Assembly: GCF_003602005.1 (NCBI RefSeq)
Contig: NZ_QZWD01000020.1
Location: forward strand, 1-64,000
DNA from: Salinisphaera sp. Q1T1-3
GTDB lineage: Bacteria > Pseudomonadota > Gammaproteobacteria > Nevskiales > Salinisphaeraceae
DNA length: 64,000 nucleotides
Direction: 5' to 3'
Shown: in pieces, positions 1-8,070 of the stretch
Layout of the letters: each line of letters begins with the position of its first letter
Numbering within the stretch: the stretch's first letter is position 1
Notes under the pieces: generated by a model
What the model saw: only the letters and a program-made list of their open reading frames with translations
Told to the model about the DNA's origin: nothing
Database searches by the model: none
Made by a program: the position numbers and the translations under genes

Positions 1-2
1 AC

Positions 3-239
3 AAGCGCACCCGGCCGTACCGGCCGCGGACCAACGGCAAAGCCGAGCGCTGGATACAGACGGCACTGCACGAATGGGCCTATGCCCGGGTCTATCAAAA
101 CGCCGATGAGCGTGCGAACTATCTGCCGTACTGGCTGCATGACTACAACTGGCACCGGCCGCATGCCAGCCTGAACCATCAACCGCCGATCAGCCGGCTG
201 GGCTTATCCGTGAACAATGTGGTGGGTTTACACACCTAG
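3..239 (+). CDS. IS481/IS3-type transposase, C-terminal end only
   Basis: The frame is open from the left edge of the window to a TAG stop, leaving 78 residues. It reads KRTRPYRPRTNGKAERWIQT near the start and DYNWHRPHASL further on. These are the last catalytic-glutamate block of an rve (DDE) integrase core and the typical C-terminal signature of IS481/IS3-family transposases. The rest of the gene lies outside the window, so I cannot tell whether the element is intact. The bases before the stop (ACAATGTGGTGGGTTTACA) could be the start of the right terminal repeat. A strong terminator follows directly. Confidence 0.85.
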   Translation, partial: KRTRPYRPRTNGKAERWIQTALHEWAYARVYQNADERANYLPYWLHDYNWHRPHASLNHQPPISRLGLSVNNVVGLHT

Positions 240-244
240 AAGAC

Positions 245-280
245 AAAAAAGCCGCCGGGCCCGCCCCCTCGGCTTTTTTT
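245..280. terminator. Bidirectional Rho-independent terminator after the transposase
   Basis: AAAAAAGCCG and CGGCTTTTTT are exact inverted repeats around a GC-rich loop, so the structure gives a stem with a U-tract on both strands. It lies 5 bases after the transposase stop and separates the element from the efflux genes. Confidence 0.85.
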
Positions 281-461
281 AATGCCATGACCGGATGATG
301 CGTCGTCGTGGCCCCGATCCTTCGCGCTCGTGGCCCGATGGCGAGCCACGCATGACGGATCGGACATCGGGCGCGTCGCTGCGCATCGGCGACGTCATCG
401 CCGGTTATCGTGTACCCTACACAGTTCTATTCGTTGTATTCCCCACGCATCCCGGAGCCGC

Positions 462-2063
462 ATGACCCAGGTGGAGGCCATGTTCGAGCGCTACGGGCCG
501 CGATACCGTCTTTACGTCACGATCACGGTATTGCTCGGCCTCGTCGCCCTCGGCATGTCGATCACGATCGTCAATGTCGCCACGCCCTATATCCGGGGCG
601 CGTTCGGCATGAGCGCCTCGCAGGTCCAGTGGCTGTCGACGGGTTTTCTCGCCGCGACCACAGTCACGTTGCTGGTCTCGCCCTGGCTGATGGCGGCCTT
701 CGGCCAGCGCAAGACCTATGTCGGGCTGCTACTGGTGTTCATCGCGGCCTCGCTGCTGGGCGGCTGGTCCGAAAGCATGGGCATGGTGATCGCCGCGCGG
801 GTCGTCCAGGGGGCGATGACCGGCATCATCCGCCCGGTGGCGCTGGAAGCCTTGTTCATGGTCTATCCGCCGGACAAGCGCGGTCTGGCCACGGCCATCT
901 ACGGCATGAGCCTGGGGCTGCCGCTGACGCTGGCCAGCGTGGTCGGGGGGTATCTCGTCCACGATTTCTCCTGGCGCTACGTCTTTTTCATCGTGCTGCC
1001 GATCTGCGTGGCCGCGATCCTGATGGGGCTGGTGTTTCTGCCCGATCGCGAGGAGGACGGCCCGATCCCGAAACTCGACTGGGTCGGCGCAAGCGTGCTG
1101 TTCGTCGCGATCTTCTCGCTGCTGGCCGCGCTGGCCAACGGCCAGCGCTGGACCTGGGGCAGTGCCGGCGTGCTCTGGCTGGTGACCATCGCGATCGTGG
1201 GCACGGCGTTTTTCATCTGGTGGGAGCCGCGCCAGCAACGACCGATCCTCGATCTCGACATTTTCAAGACGAAGGAATTTCTGGCCGGTTCGATCGTCCT
1301 GTTCCTGTTCGGGGGCGCCTTCTATGGCGTGATGTATCTGCTGCCGCAGTTCATGGATGCGATCCTGGAATACAGCCCGATCACGTCGGGGCTGCTGTTC
1401 ACGCCCTCGACACTGGTACTGGCGGTTCTGGTGCCGCTGGTCGGCAAGTTCTCGGATCGAATCCCGCCGCACTGGATCACCGTGCCGGCACTCGCCGTGA
1501 CTGCGTTCGCCACGTGGCGGTTCGCCGGCGCCGACTGGAACAGCTCGTTCTTTTCCCTCGCGCTCTCGATGGCGCTGGTCGCCACCGGCATGGCCGTGGT
1601 GCCACCGCCGACGCTGTCACGCTCGATCGCCTCGTTGCCACCGCGTCTGATCGGCTACGGTTCCGGCGCGATCAACTTCGCGCTTCAGCTGGGCGGCGCC
1701 TTCGGCACCGTCATCCTGGTCGCCATGCTCGACCGTCGCACGGCCCTGCACAGCGCCCAGCTCACGCATCAGGGGCTGACGCCCGGCAACCCGATAGCCA
1801 TGGAATCGTTGCGTCAGTACAGCGAGATCGCGGCACGAACGGGTACGTCCGAGGTGTATCAACAGGCCGCCGGCTCGGTGTTGCTGTCCCGAGTCGATGC
1901 CATCTGGGCAACGATCTATGCCTATCAGGACGGCTTTCTGATGGTGGCCGTCGCTCTGGTGACGGTGATCCCGCCGTCCTATCTGCTCTCGCGCTGGGGG
2001 TTGGCGAGAACGCGCATGCATTGCGCGCGCGAAAAAGGCCTCCCCCAGGGCGAGCGCGCGTGA
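462..2063 (+). CDS. emrB: EmrB-type MFS multidrug efflux permease (DHA2 family)
   Basis: This is an inner-membrane drug:proton antiporter of the 14-helix DHA2 group, 533 residues as started here. The N-terminus (TVLLGLVALGMSITIVNVATPYI) is the classic first helix of EmrB proteins, and the hydrophobic segments run to about residue 510. A further in-frame upstream region has no hydrophobic or conserved content. I chose ATG 462 because GGAG lies 7 bases before it; ATG 480 is the alternative. The membrane-fusion partner starts 27 bases downstream, which is the expected tripartite pump layout, here with the permease first. No TolC-type outer-membrane channel is present nearby. Substrates cannot be read from sequence. 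Confidence 0.9.
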   Translation: MTQVEAMFERYGPRYRLYVTITVLLGLVALGMSITIVNVATPYIRGAFGMSASQVQWLSTGFLAATTVTLLVSPWLMAAFGQRKTYVGLLLVFIAASLLGGWSESMGMVIAARVVQGAMTGIIRPVALEALFMVYPPDKRGLATAIYGMSLGLPLTLASVVGGYLVHDFSWRYVFFIVLPICVAAILMGLVFLPDREEDGPIPKLDWVGASVLFVAIFSLLAALANGQRWTWGSAGVLWLVTIAIVGTAFFIWWEPRQQRPILDLDIFKTKEFLAGSIVLFLFGGAFYGVMYLLPQFMDAILEYSPITSGLLFTPSTLVLAVLVPLVGKFSDRIPPHWITVPALAVTAFATWRFAGADWNSSFFSLALSMALVATGMAVVPPPTLSRSIASLPPRLIGYGSGAINFALQLGGAFGTVILVAMLDRRTALHSAQLTHQGLTPGNPIAMESLRQYSEIAARTGTSEVYQQAAGSVLLSRVDAIWATIYAYQDGFLMVAVALVTVIPPSYLLSRWGLARTRMHCAREKGLPQGERA

Positions 2064-2090
2064 CCCGACACAATAACGACTCGTAGGACT

Positions 2091-3404
2091 ATGGCCCACG
2101 CAACATCCGAATCCGCCGAATCGAAGCCGCTGCGCTCGAACAACCGTCGCTGGCTCAAGCTGGCGGCGATCGTCATTGCGGCTGTCGTCGTGCTCGTCTG
2201 GCTGGCGTTCTGGCTGTATCACCGCATGACGCACGTCTCGGAAAACGATGCCCGTGTGGCCTCGCACGAGATCACCGTGTCGTCGCGGCTGCCCGGACGC
2301 GTGACCGGCTTCGATCTCATCGAGGGCGATCGTCTCGCCGAGGGCGACACCGTCGCCCAACTCTACAGCCGACCGGACCAACTCGAGCTCGAGCGCATGC
2401 AGGCGCAGGTCGAACACATCAAGACACAGCTGTCTCTGGCCAATCAGCAGATCAGCGGTGGCGTCGACTCGGCGCAGGCCATGCTGGCGGCCGATCGGGC
2501 CGCGGTTCAAGCCGCCAAGGCCCGCATGGGCAAGGCACACGATAACTACGTCCGGGCTCAGAATCTCTACGAGGCCAAGGGCGGCACCGAGAAACAGCGG
2601 GATATCTATCGCTTCGATTATCAGTCGGCCAAGGCAGAATATCAGCGCGCCCAGAGCCAGGTGCAACAGGACGAGGTCGCGGTCACCAACGCCCGTACCG
2701 GGTTGCTGAGCGCTGGCCAGATCACCAATCCCGACGTACTGAAGTCACAGCTCAAGATCGCCAGGGCCCGTCTGGCACATCAACAGAACATGATCGACGA
2801 TCTACGGGTGGCCAGCCCCATTCACGGCGTCGTCGACCGCACGTTCATCGAGCAGGCCGAGTACATCTCCGCCGGCCAGCCGATCCTGATGATGCACGAC
2901 CCGAACGACGTGTGGATCGAGGCCAATATCAAGGAGACCGAGGTTGCCGATCTGGCGGTCGGCCAGCCTGTCGACGTGCATGTCGATGCCCGACCGGACA
3001 CGACCTACAAGGGCCATGTCCAGGTCATCGGAGGGGCTGCCACCAACCAGTTCGCGCTACTACCCGACCCGAATCCGTCCGGCAACTTCACCAAGATCAC
3101 CCAGCGCATTCCGGTGCGCATCGCAATCGATCAGGGCCCCAAGCCCAAACTGTCGCCGGGCATGATGGTCGAAGTCGATATCAATATCACGGCGCCGGGC
3201 AAACCGAATGCTCGCCAGCAGCAAACGCCGATCAAAACCCGCGACGAACAGGTCGCCCCGCCCGCCGATGCGGGGGCCTCAAGCCCGTCGCGCGAGGATC
3301 GTCTCGGCCAGACTCATACATCGGACGACGCGGCCGACGACACCTCGGCGCTGGCCCAGTCTCCCGCCGCCACCCTCGTCGCTCGAACCGACACACGGCA
3401 CTGA
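2091..3404 (+). CDS. emrA: EmrA/HlyD-type membrane fusion protein
   Basis: This is the periplasmic adaptor of a tripartite efflux pump, 437 residues. One N-terminal membrane anchor (about residues 23-46) is followed by the barrel-sandwich half-motif (SSRLPGRVTGFDLIEGD). A long charged helical hairpin spans roughly 95-230, and the second lipoyl half (RVASPIHGVVDRTFIEQAEY) and a beta-barrel domain come after it. The last 70 or so residues are rich in P, S, D and Q and look disordered, a tail that EmrA proteins usually lack. It sits 27 bases after the permease and is surely co-transcribed with it. A repeat element begins 95 bases after the stop. Confidence 0.9.
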   Translation: MAHATSESAESKPLRSNNRRWLKLAAIVIAAVVVLVWLAFWLYHRMTHVSENDARVASHEITVSSRLPGRVTGFDLIEGDRLAEGDTVAQLYSRPDQLELERMQAQVEHIKTQLSLANQQISGGVDSAQAMLAADRAAVQAAKARMGKAHDNYVRAQNLYEAKGGTEKQRDIYRFDYQSAKAEYQRAQSQVQQDEVAVTNARTGLLSAGQITNPDVLKSQLKIARARLAHQQNMIDDLRVASPIHGVVDRTFIEQAEYISAGQPILMMHDPNDVWIEANIKETEVADLAVGQPVDVHVDARPDTTYKGHVQVIGGAATNQFALLPDPNPSGNFTKITQRIPVRIAIDQGPKPKLSPGMMVEVDINITAPGKPNARQQQTPIKTRDEQVAPPADAGASSPSREDRLGQTHTSDDAADDTSALAQSPAATLVARTDTRH

Positions 3405-3499
3405 GGGCGCCGCCCGAGACCGCGAACAGGCCGGTCCCGGGCGCCGCTTCGCTCGCCTGGCCTCGGGCCCGGGCTCGTACGCGACAGCTACAGACCCAA

Positions 3500-3808
3500 G
3501 GGCGTGTTGATGTTTCGTGCGAGTCCGCGCCAAGCGCGCCCTGAAATTGACGATGGGCGGCAAGACGCGGCGTAGTGCGCGCCGTGCAGCCATGCTGCAC
3601 CCGCGGGCTACAACGCTGGATTGCCGTCGTGTTTTTGATTTTGGGCGCTTGTCCCTTCGGGTGGGGCCGCCCATGAAAAATCGACGATGGGCGCCCTGCG
3701 GCGTTGCGAGTCTGGATCGTGGCACGCCACGATACGGCGACTCGCGCCGTGCCGGACACACGGCGGTCTCTCGACGAAAAGGCCCTCGAACGAAACCTCA
3801 ACACGCCC
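3500..3808 (+). mobile_element. MITE-like repeat family 1, copy A
   Basis: This 309-base non-coding element has perfect 11-base ends, GGGCGTGTTGA and TCAACACGCCC. The family consensus is GGGCCTGTTGA, so both ends carry the same change and still pair. The right flank is TA and the left flank is AA. Inside are the family's hairpin blocks, for example the GATCGTGGCACGCCACGATA region near 3716-3735. The small membrane protein starts 34 bases downstream. Confidence 0.85.
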
Positions 3809-3841
3809 TAGACTGACGAATCGATTTTCATGGGGAGCGGC

Positions 3842-4135
3842 ATGTCGCCCAACGGGCTGTTTCACTGGGTCGGCGAGCAGATCGGACGCTTGATCCGGGC
3901 CATCGTCGATGGCCTGGCCTGGTTCTTCGGCCATATCTTCGGGGCGATCGACAGTTTCTACGGGGGACTGGCGGACGAGCTCGGCATCGGTCGCTCGATG
4001 ACCGCGCTGATCATTCTCGTGATCGGTCTTGTGCTGCTGTTGAGCGGTCTGCGCCACGCCATGCGTCGCCGGCTCGTATCGGGCCTGCTGATTGGCGGAC
4101 TCGGCGTTTTGTTACTCGGCTGGCTGATTCACTAG
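3842..4135 (+). CDS. Small inner-membrane protein of unknown function, between two repeats
   Basis: 97 residues from ATG 3842, chosen because GGGGAG lies 5-10 bases upstream; ATG 3830 is in frame but has no such site. A moderately hydrophobic amphipathic N-half (FHWVGEQIGRLIRAIVDGLAWFFGHIFGAID) is followed by two clear membrane helices, about residues 56-70 and 78-95, with basic residues (RHAMRRR) between them. I do not recognise a family. It stands alone, bounded by repeat copies A and B in the same orientation. The G of its TAG stop is the first base of copy B; the sequence after copy B shows that the stop before insertion was probably TAA. Confidence 0.65.
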   Translation: MSPNGLFHWVGEQIGRLIRAIVDGLAWFFGHIFGAIDSFYGGLADELGIGRSMTALIILVIGLVLLLSGLRHAMRRRLVSGLLIGGLGVLLLGWLIH

Positions 4136-4427
4136 GGCCTGTTGATGTTTCGTGCGAGTCCGCGCCCAGTGCGCCCTGAAATTGACGATGGGCGGCAAGA
4201 CGAGGCGTCGCAGGCATAGCGTGTCATTCTGCGCCAGCCTGCTAGAACGCTGTATTGCCGTCATGTTTTTGATTTTGGGGCGCTTGTCCCGAAGAGTTGG
4301 GCCACAAATCCCGCCCGGCGGCGTTGCGAGCCTTGATCGTGGCACGCCACGCTCGGCAACTAGCGCCTTGCCGGACACGCTGCGGTCTCTCGACGAAAAG
4401 GCGCTCGAACGAAACATCAACAGGCCC
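4135..4427 (+). mobile_element. MITE-like repeat family 1, copy B
   Basis: This 293-base element runs from GGGCCTGTTGATGTTTCG to CGAAACATCAACAGGCCC and is flanked by TA on both sides (4133-4134 and 4428-4429). The terminal inverted repeat is about 18 bases. Its first G completes the TAG stop of the upstream small membrane protein. I see nothing else in the 144 bases between this element and the diguanylate cyclase stop. Confidence 0.9.
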
Positions 4428-4571
4428 TAAGACGAACGCCAATCGCTGTATTGTCGTCCGGAAATTCGCCAGACGACGTGCCAAGCCCGGCATCGCTAGG
4501 CGTATGCGAAAACTCGATGACACGCCCCGGCGGCCCGGGGGCTCATCGTCGCCAACGCCGCTGGCGCGTAT

Positions 4572-5867
4572 TCAGCCCGTCACGGCATACCCGAGCAGCG
4601 TGTTCGGGTCTCGCCATTCGCGAATCGATGCAATCCGCACGCAGTTGCGCCCGGCGGCCTTGGCCCGATAAAGACGCCGATCAGCCTCTCCGATGATCTC
4701 GTCCAGCGGCGTCGTCAGCCGATCCGGGGCCACCCAGCAGACGCCGATGCTCACACTCAGCCAGCGATGCGCCTGGGAACTGGCCGGCCTGATCTGCAGC
4801 GCTTCAATCGCCGAGCGCACCCGATCGGCCAGCCCCTGCGTGTCGGCCTCTTCGATATCCGTCCAGAACACGAGGAATTCCTCGCCCCCGTAGCGACCAC
4901 AGACATCGTTGCGACGCGCACACGGGCGCAGCGCATCGGCGACCCGTCGTAATGCGGTATCGCCGGCCTGATGGCCATATTCGTTGTTGTAGGCCCCGAA
5001 ACCGTCGATATCCACCAGGGCCAGTCCCACGCCGCGACCGGCCCTGGCTGCGCTCGTCGGTTTCAGCGCGTTATGGAGCGCAGCCTCCAGCGCCGGCCGA
5101 TTGAACAGCGATGTCAGGCCGTCGTAACGCGCCATGTAACGCAGGAGCGTTTCGTTGAGCCACGACCAGCGTATGAAATATTCGAGCGAATATCCCGAAC
5201 AGAACCCGATAGCCACAATCACCCCGCTGGCGAAGATGTGATAACGCGTGGTCAGCGTCGGCTCGACCCAGGCATGCTCGACAAAAACCGCCAGCAGCAG
5301 CCCGACCACGCCCGCCGGCACGGCGACCCAGAAATGCAGGCGCGAGAGCGTGAACAAGGCCAGCAACGTGGCTGCGGCCAGTTCGAGCGGCATCGGGAAA
5401 CCGACGGCGGCGTCGAAGACACGCTGTGTCATGAGCCCCGCAAGCGTGACGTAGACTGCCAGCAGGGTCGCGACGTCGGAACACCGCGCACGCGGTCGCA
5501 ACAGAATCGCCACAGCCGCGAGTACCAGCATCGGCAACTGCACGCTGAGCTGTATCACGCGGGAGACAGCCTCGGCATCGGGCGGCAGGCCAAGAGCCCG
5601 TACGTCCAGTACGACCGAGAGCAGCGTCGCGGCCAGACCGATGAAAATCATCGCCAGCCGACTGTATTGCCCCGTCCTGCGAAAATACGTCCGGAACTCG
5701 GCCTCGACACGCGGCTGAAACCGCAGCCAGCGAAAACCGAGCCGCAACTGCTCGGAAATGTCACTGACGCGCGCGGCGGCATCGCCGCGCTGGTCCGCAC
5801 ACTCCCATTCGTCAGGCTCAAGCGCACGATGACGCGTCAGCGTGGCCTGTGATACCGCTCCGTCCAT
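4572..5867 (-). CDS. Membrane diguanylate cyclase (GGDEF domain)
   Basis: It makes the second messenger c-di-GMP from two GTP. The 431-residue protein has a cytosolic N-terminus of about 75 residues, six or so membrane helices (about 76-245), and a C-terminal GGDEF domain. The signature is intact as GGEEF (residues 327-331), and an RxxD inhibitory I-site (RRND) lies five residues before it, so the enzyme should be active and product-inhibited. The membrane part probably senses a signal, but I do not recognise it as a named sensor. The gene is divergent from the SDR at 5953, with 85 bases between them. A purine-rich AAGGGGG lies 12 bases upstream of ATG 5867. Confidence 0.92.
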   Translation of the reverse strand: MDGAVSQATLTRHRALEPDEWECADQRGDAAARVSDISEQLRLGFRWLRFQPRVEAEFRTYFRRTGQYSRLAMIFIGLAATLLSVVLDVRALGLPPDAEAVSRVIQLSVQLPMLVLAAVAILLRPRARCSDVATLLAVYVTLAGLMTQRVFDAAVGFPMPLELAAATLLALFTLSRLHFWVAVPAGVVGLLLAVFVEHAWVEPTLTTRYHIFASGVIVAIGFCSGYSLEYFIRWSWLNETLLRYMARYDGLTSLFNRPALEAALHNALKPTSAARAGRGVGLALVDIDGFGAYNNEYGHQAGDTALRRVADALRPCARRNDVCGRYGGEEFLVFWTDIEEADTQGLADRVRSAIEALQIRPASSQAHRWLSVSIGVCWVAPDRLTTPLDEIIGEADRRLYRAKAAGRNCVRIASIREWRDPNTLLGYAVTG

Positions 5868-5952
5868 GCACTATTACCCCCTTGGTACCCCGCATCGCGC
5901 CGCAACCCCACGACGTAACATGATCGGTACGACGAACATCCGTGAATATTAA

Positions 5953-6708
5953 ATGAATACACCTGTTCTGGTGCAAGGCGGCGCCCATGGTCTGGGGTTG
6001 GCGCTGGTCACCGCGCTGTTGACCGATGAATCGCTGCACGTCACCGCCACCACCCGCGACCCGGCCGCCGCGGATGCGTTATCCGCCCTCCAGCAGAAAC
6101 ACGGCGAACAGCGACTGGATATCCTGGCGCTGGATATCACCGACGAGGACAGCATTGCCCGGGCACGCACGCACATGGACGAACGTCACGGCCGGCTCGA
6201 TCTGTTGATCAACTGCGCCGGGCTGTTGCACGACGAGGCCAACGGCATGTGGCCGGAAAAAAGACTGGCCGACATCGATCCCGCATATCTGGCCCGCAGC
6301 TTCGCCGTCAACGCCACCGGCCCCGCGCTGATGATCAAGCACTTCGCGGATCTGATGACCCACGGCGAGCGGGCCGTGCTGGCCAGCATCAGCGCCCGCA
6401 TCGGCTCGATATCCGACAACGGCTACGGCGGCTGGTATGCCTATCGCGCGGCCAAGGCAGCCCAGAACCAGCTCACGCGAACTGCCGCGATCGAGCTCGC
6501 ACGCAAGTCGCGGGCCTTGATCTGCGTGGGGCTTCATCCCGGCACCGTCGACACGGGCCTGTCGGCGCCGTTCCACAAGCGCGTTCCCGAAGGCCAGCTC
6601 CAGACGCCCACCCAGGCAGCCAAACATCTGCTCGGCGTCATTGCACAACTCTCACCGGCGGACTCGGGCGATCTGTTCGACTGGGCCGGTCAGCGTATCA
6701 CCCCATAA
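5953..6708 (+). CDS. SDR-family oxidoreductase (C-factor/CsgA-like)
   Basis: A 251-residue NAD(P)-dependent short-chain dehydrogenase. The cofactor motif is GGAHGLGLA near residue 9, the NAG-type motif appears as INCAGLL, and the catalytic Y-x3-K is YAYRAAKAA near residue 163. The sequence resembles the SDR group named after the myxococcal C-factor, whose substrates are mostly unknown. It stands alone, followed by a 284-base gap that holds the promoter of the ABC importer operon. A specific reaction cannot be assigned. Confidence 0.82.
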   Translation: MNTPVLVQGGAHGLGLALVTALLTDESLHVTATTRDPAAADALSALQQKHGEQRLDILALDITDEDSIARARTHMDERHGRLDLLINCAGLLHDEANGMWPEKRLADIDPAYLARSFAVNATGPALMIKHFADLMTHGERAVLASISARIGSISDNGYGGWYAYRAAKAAQNQLTRTAAIELARKSRALICVGLHPGTVDTGLSAPFHKRVPEGQLQTPTQAAKHLLGVIAQLSPADSGDLFDWAGQRITP

Positions 6709-6920
6709 GCCGGTCGCTGGCGTCGCCACACAAACCCAACAGCGGAGCCGACGCCCGCAATAAAAAGCAGATTCGATTCGATAACCTGACGTTATTGCAA
6801 ACCGTCGTCATACTATCGCCTTATTTTCAGGCGCATCCAGGTCACGCACCTTCTTCGCATGGTCGTGGCCGTAAATGCCGATCGAACGCGATTTGCGCCG
6901 GGCACGAAATCAAGAAAACG

Positions 6921-6956
6921 ATAAAACGACTGCATTAAAAAGCCACATAAAAACAG
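6921..6956. promoter_or_regulatory. AT-rich operator/promoter candidate of the rhaSTPQ-type operon
   Basis: In a GC-rich setting this stretch carries three A-tract units, ATAAAACG (6921), ATTAAAAAG (6934) and ATAAAAACAG (6947-6956). The last is the exact reverse complement of CTGTTTTTAT, which also occurs at 21410-21419 between the kinase and aldolase genes. The same DeoR-family repressor may bind both, but this is inferred from one shared 10-mer. Confidence 0.35.
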
Positions 6957-6992
6957 ATCGCCCTCGGGGGCTGATCGCGGAGGAGAACCGGC

Positions 6993-8000
6993 ATGTCGCG
7001 ACACGCTTTTTTCAAACGATGGGCCGTTTTGGGCGGCACGACCCTGGCACTGGCACTCGGCAGCAGCGCGACCTGGGCCGAGCAGTACACCGTCGGGTTC
7101 GTGCCCAAGCTCGTCGGCATTCCCTACTTTGCCGCCATGAAGCAGGGCATGGACAAGGCCGGCAAGCAGTTCGACATGAAGATCGTGTATCAGGGTCCGA
7201 GTTCGGCGGATGTCGCTCAGCAGGTCAATATCGTCTCGAGCCTGATCAACCAGGGCGTGGACGCGATCGGCGTGGCTGCCAACAGCCCGACCGCCTTCGG
7301 CCCGATGGTCAAGAAGGCGCGCGACAAGAACATCGTGTTCTATTCCACCGACTCGCAGGTCGACGCCGACGGCAATCAGCTGCGCGTCTCCCAGGTCAAT
7401 GACAAGGCACTGGGCTACAAGGTCATCGATGTACTGGCCGCGCAACTCAAGGCCAATACCGGCAAGACCAGCGGCAAGGTGGCCTTCGTCTCCGGTGGCT
7501 CCACGGCCACGAACCTGAATACGTGGATCAAGTTCATGAAGGCGCGTCTGGCCGACAAGTATCCGGACATCGAACTGGTCGACGTTCAGTACGGCGGCGA
7601 AGACGTTACCAAGGCGACCAACATCACGAACCAGCTGATCTCGGCCTATCCCGATCTGGACGGCATCGTCGGCGTGAACACCACATCCGTGCCCGGCGCG
7701 GCACAGGCAGTGCTCACCTCCGGCAAGAAGGGCCAGATCGCGGTAACCGGCATCACCGACCCGAACACCATCCGCCCGTATGTCATGAACGGCACGGTGA
7801 ACAAGGTGGTGCTGTGGAACCCGATCGACCTGGGCTATCTGACCGGCTGGGGCGTCAAGCAACTGCTTGAAGGCAAGTCCTTCAAGCCGGTCAACGATGT
7901 GCCGGGCCTCGGCAAGGTCAAGTACGACGAACAGACCAAGACATTGCTGCTCGGCCCGCCCATGGTCATCGACAAGTCCAATATCCAGATGGACTTCTGA
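6993..8000 (+). CDS. rhaS: RhaS-type sugar ABC transporter substrate-binding protein
   Basis: Periplasmic binding protein that delivers a sugar or polyol to the importer encoded downstream, 335 residues. A signal peptide (cleavage near ATWA-EQ, residue 29) is followed by a periplasmic-binding-protein-4 fold beginning YTVGFVPKLVGIPYFAAM. This fold is shared by rhamnose (RhaS) and autoinducer-2 (LsrB) binding proteins, so the ligand is not fixed by family alone. A perfect GGAGGAG ribosome site precedes ATG 6993. It heads a four-gene operon; the ATPase starts 70 bases later. A rhamnulokinase-type gene 12 kb away supports a rhamnose-like ligand. Confidence 0.85.
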   Translation: MSRHAFFKRWAVLGGTTLALALGSSATWAEQYTVGFVPKLVGIPYFAAMKQGMDKAGKQFDMKIVYQGPSSADVAQQVNIVSSLINQGVDAIGVAANSPTAFGPMVKKARDKNIVFYSTDSQVDADGNQLRVSQVNDKALGYKVIDVLAAQLKANTGKTSGKVAFVSGGSTATNLNTWIKFMKARLADKYPDIELVDVQYGGEDVTKATNITNQLISAYPDLDGIVGVNTTSVPGAAQAVLTSGKKGQIAVTGITDPNTIRPYVMNGTVNKVVLWNPIDLGYLTGWGVKQLLEGKSFKPVNDVPGLGKVKYDEQTKTLLLGPPMVIDKSNIQMDF

Positions 8001-8070
8001 TCGCCGGATTGGGCGCCCCGGCCGACACGCGTGACGTGTCGGCCGACCTGACCACTTCGAGAGGGCTCCG

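Noticed and set aside
1-239. Autonomous source of the family 1 repeats
   Set aside because: The visible transposase is IS481/IS3-like, and its 3' flank has no GGGCCTGTTGA-type end.
3517-3816. Short open frames inside repeat copies, also seen in copies C, E and H
   Set aside because: They are not conserved between copies and have no start signals; the elements are best seen as non-coding.
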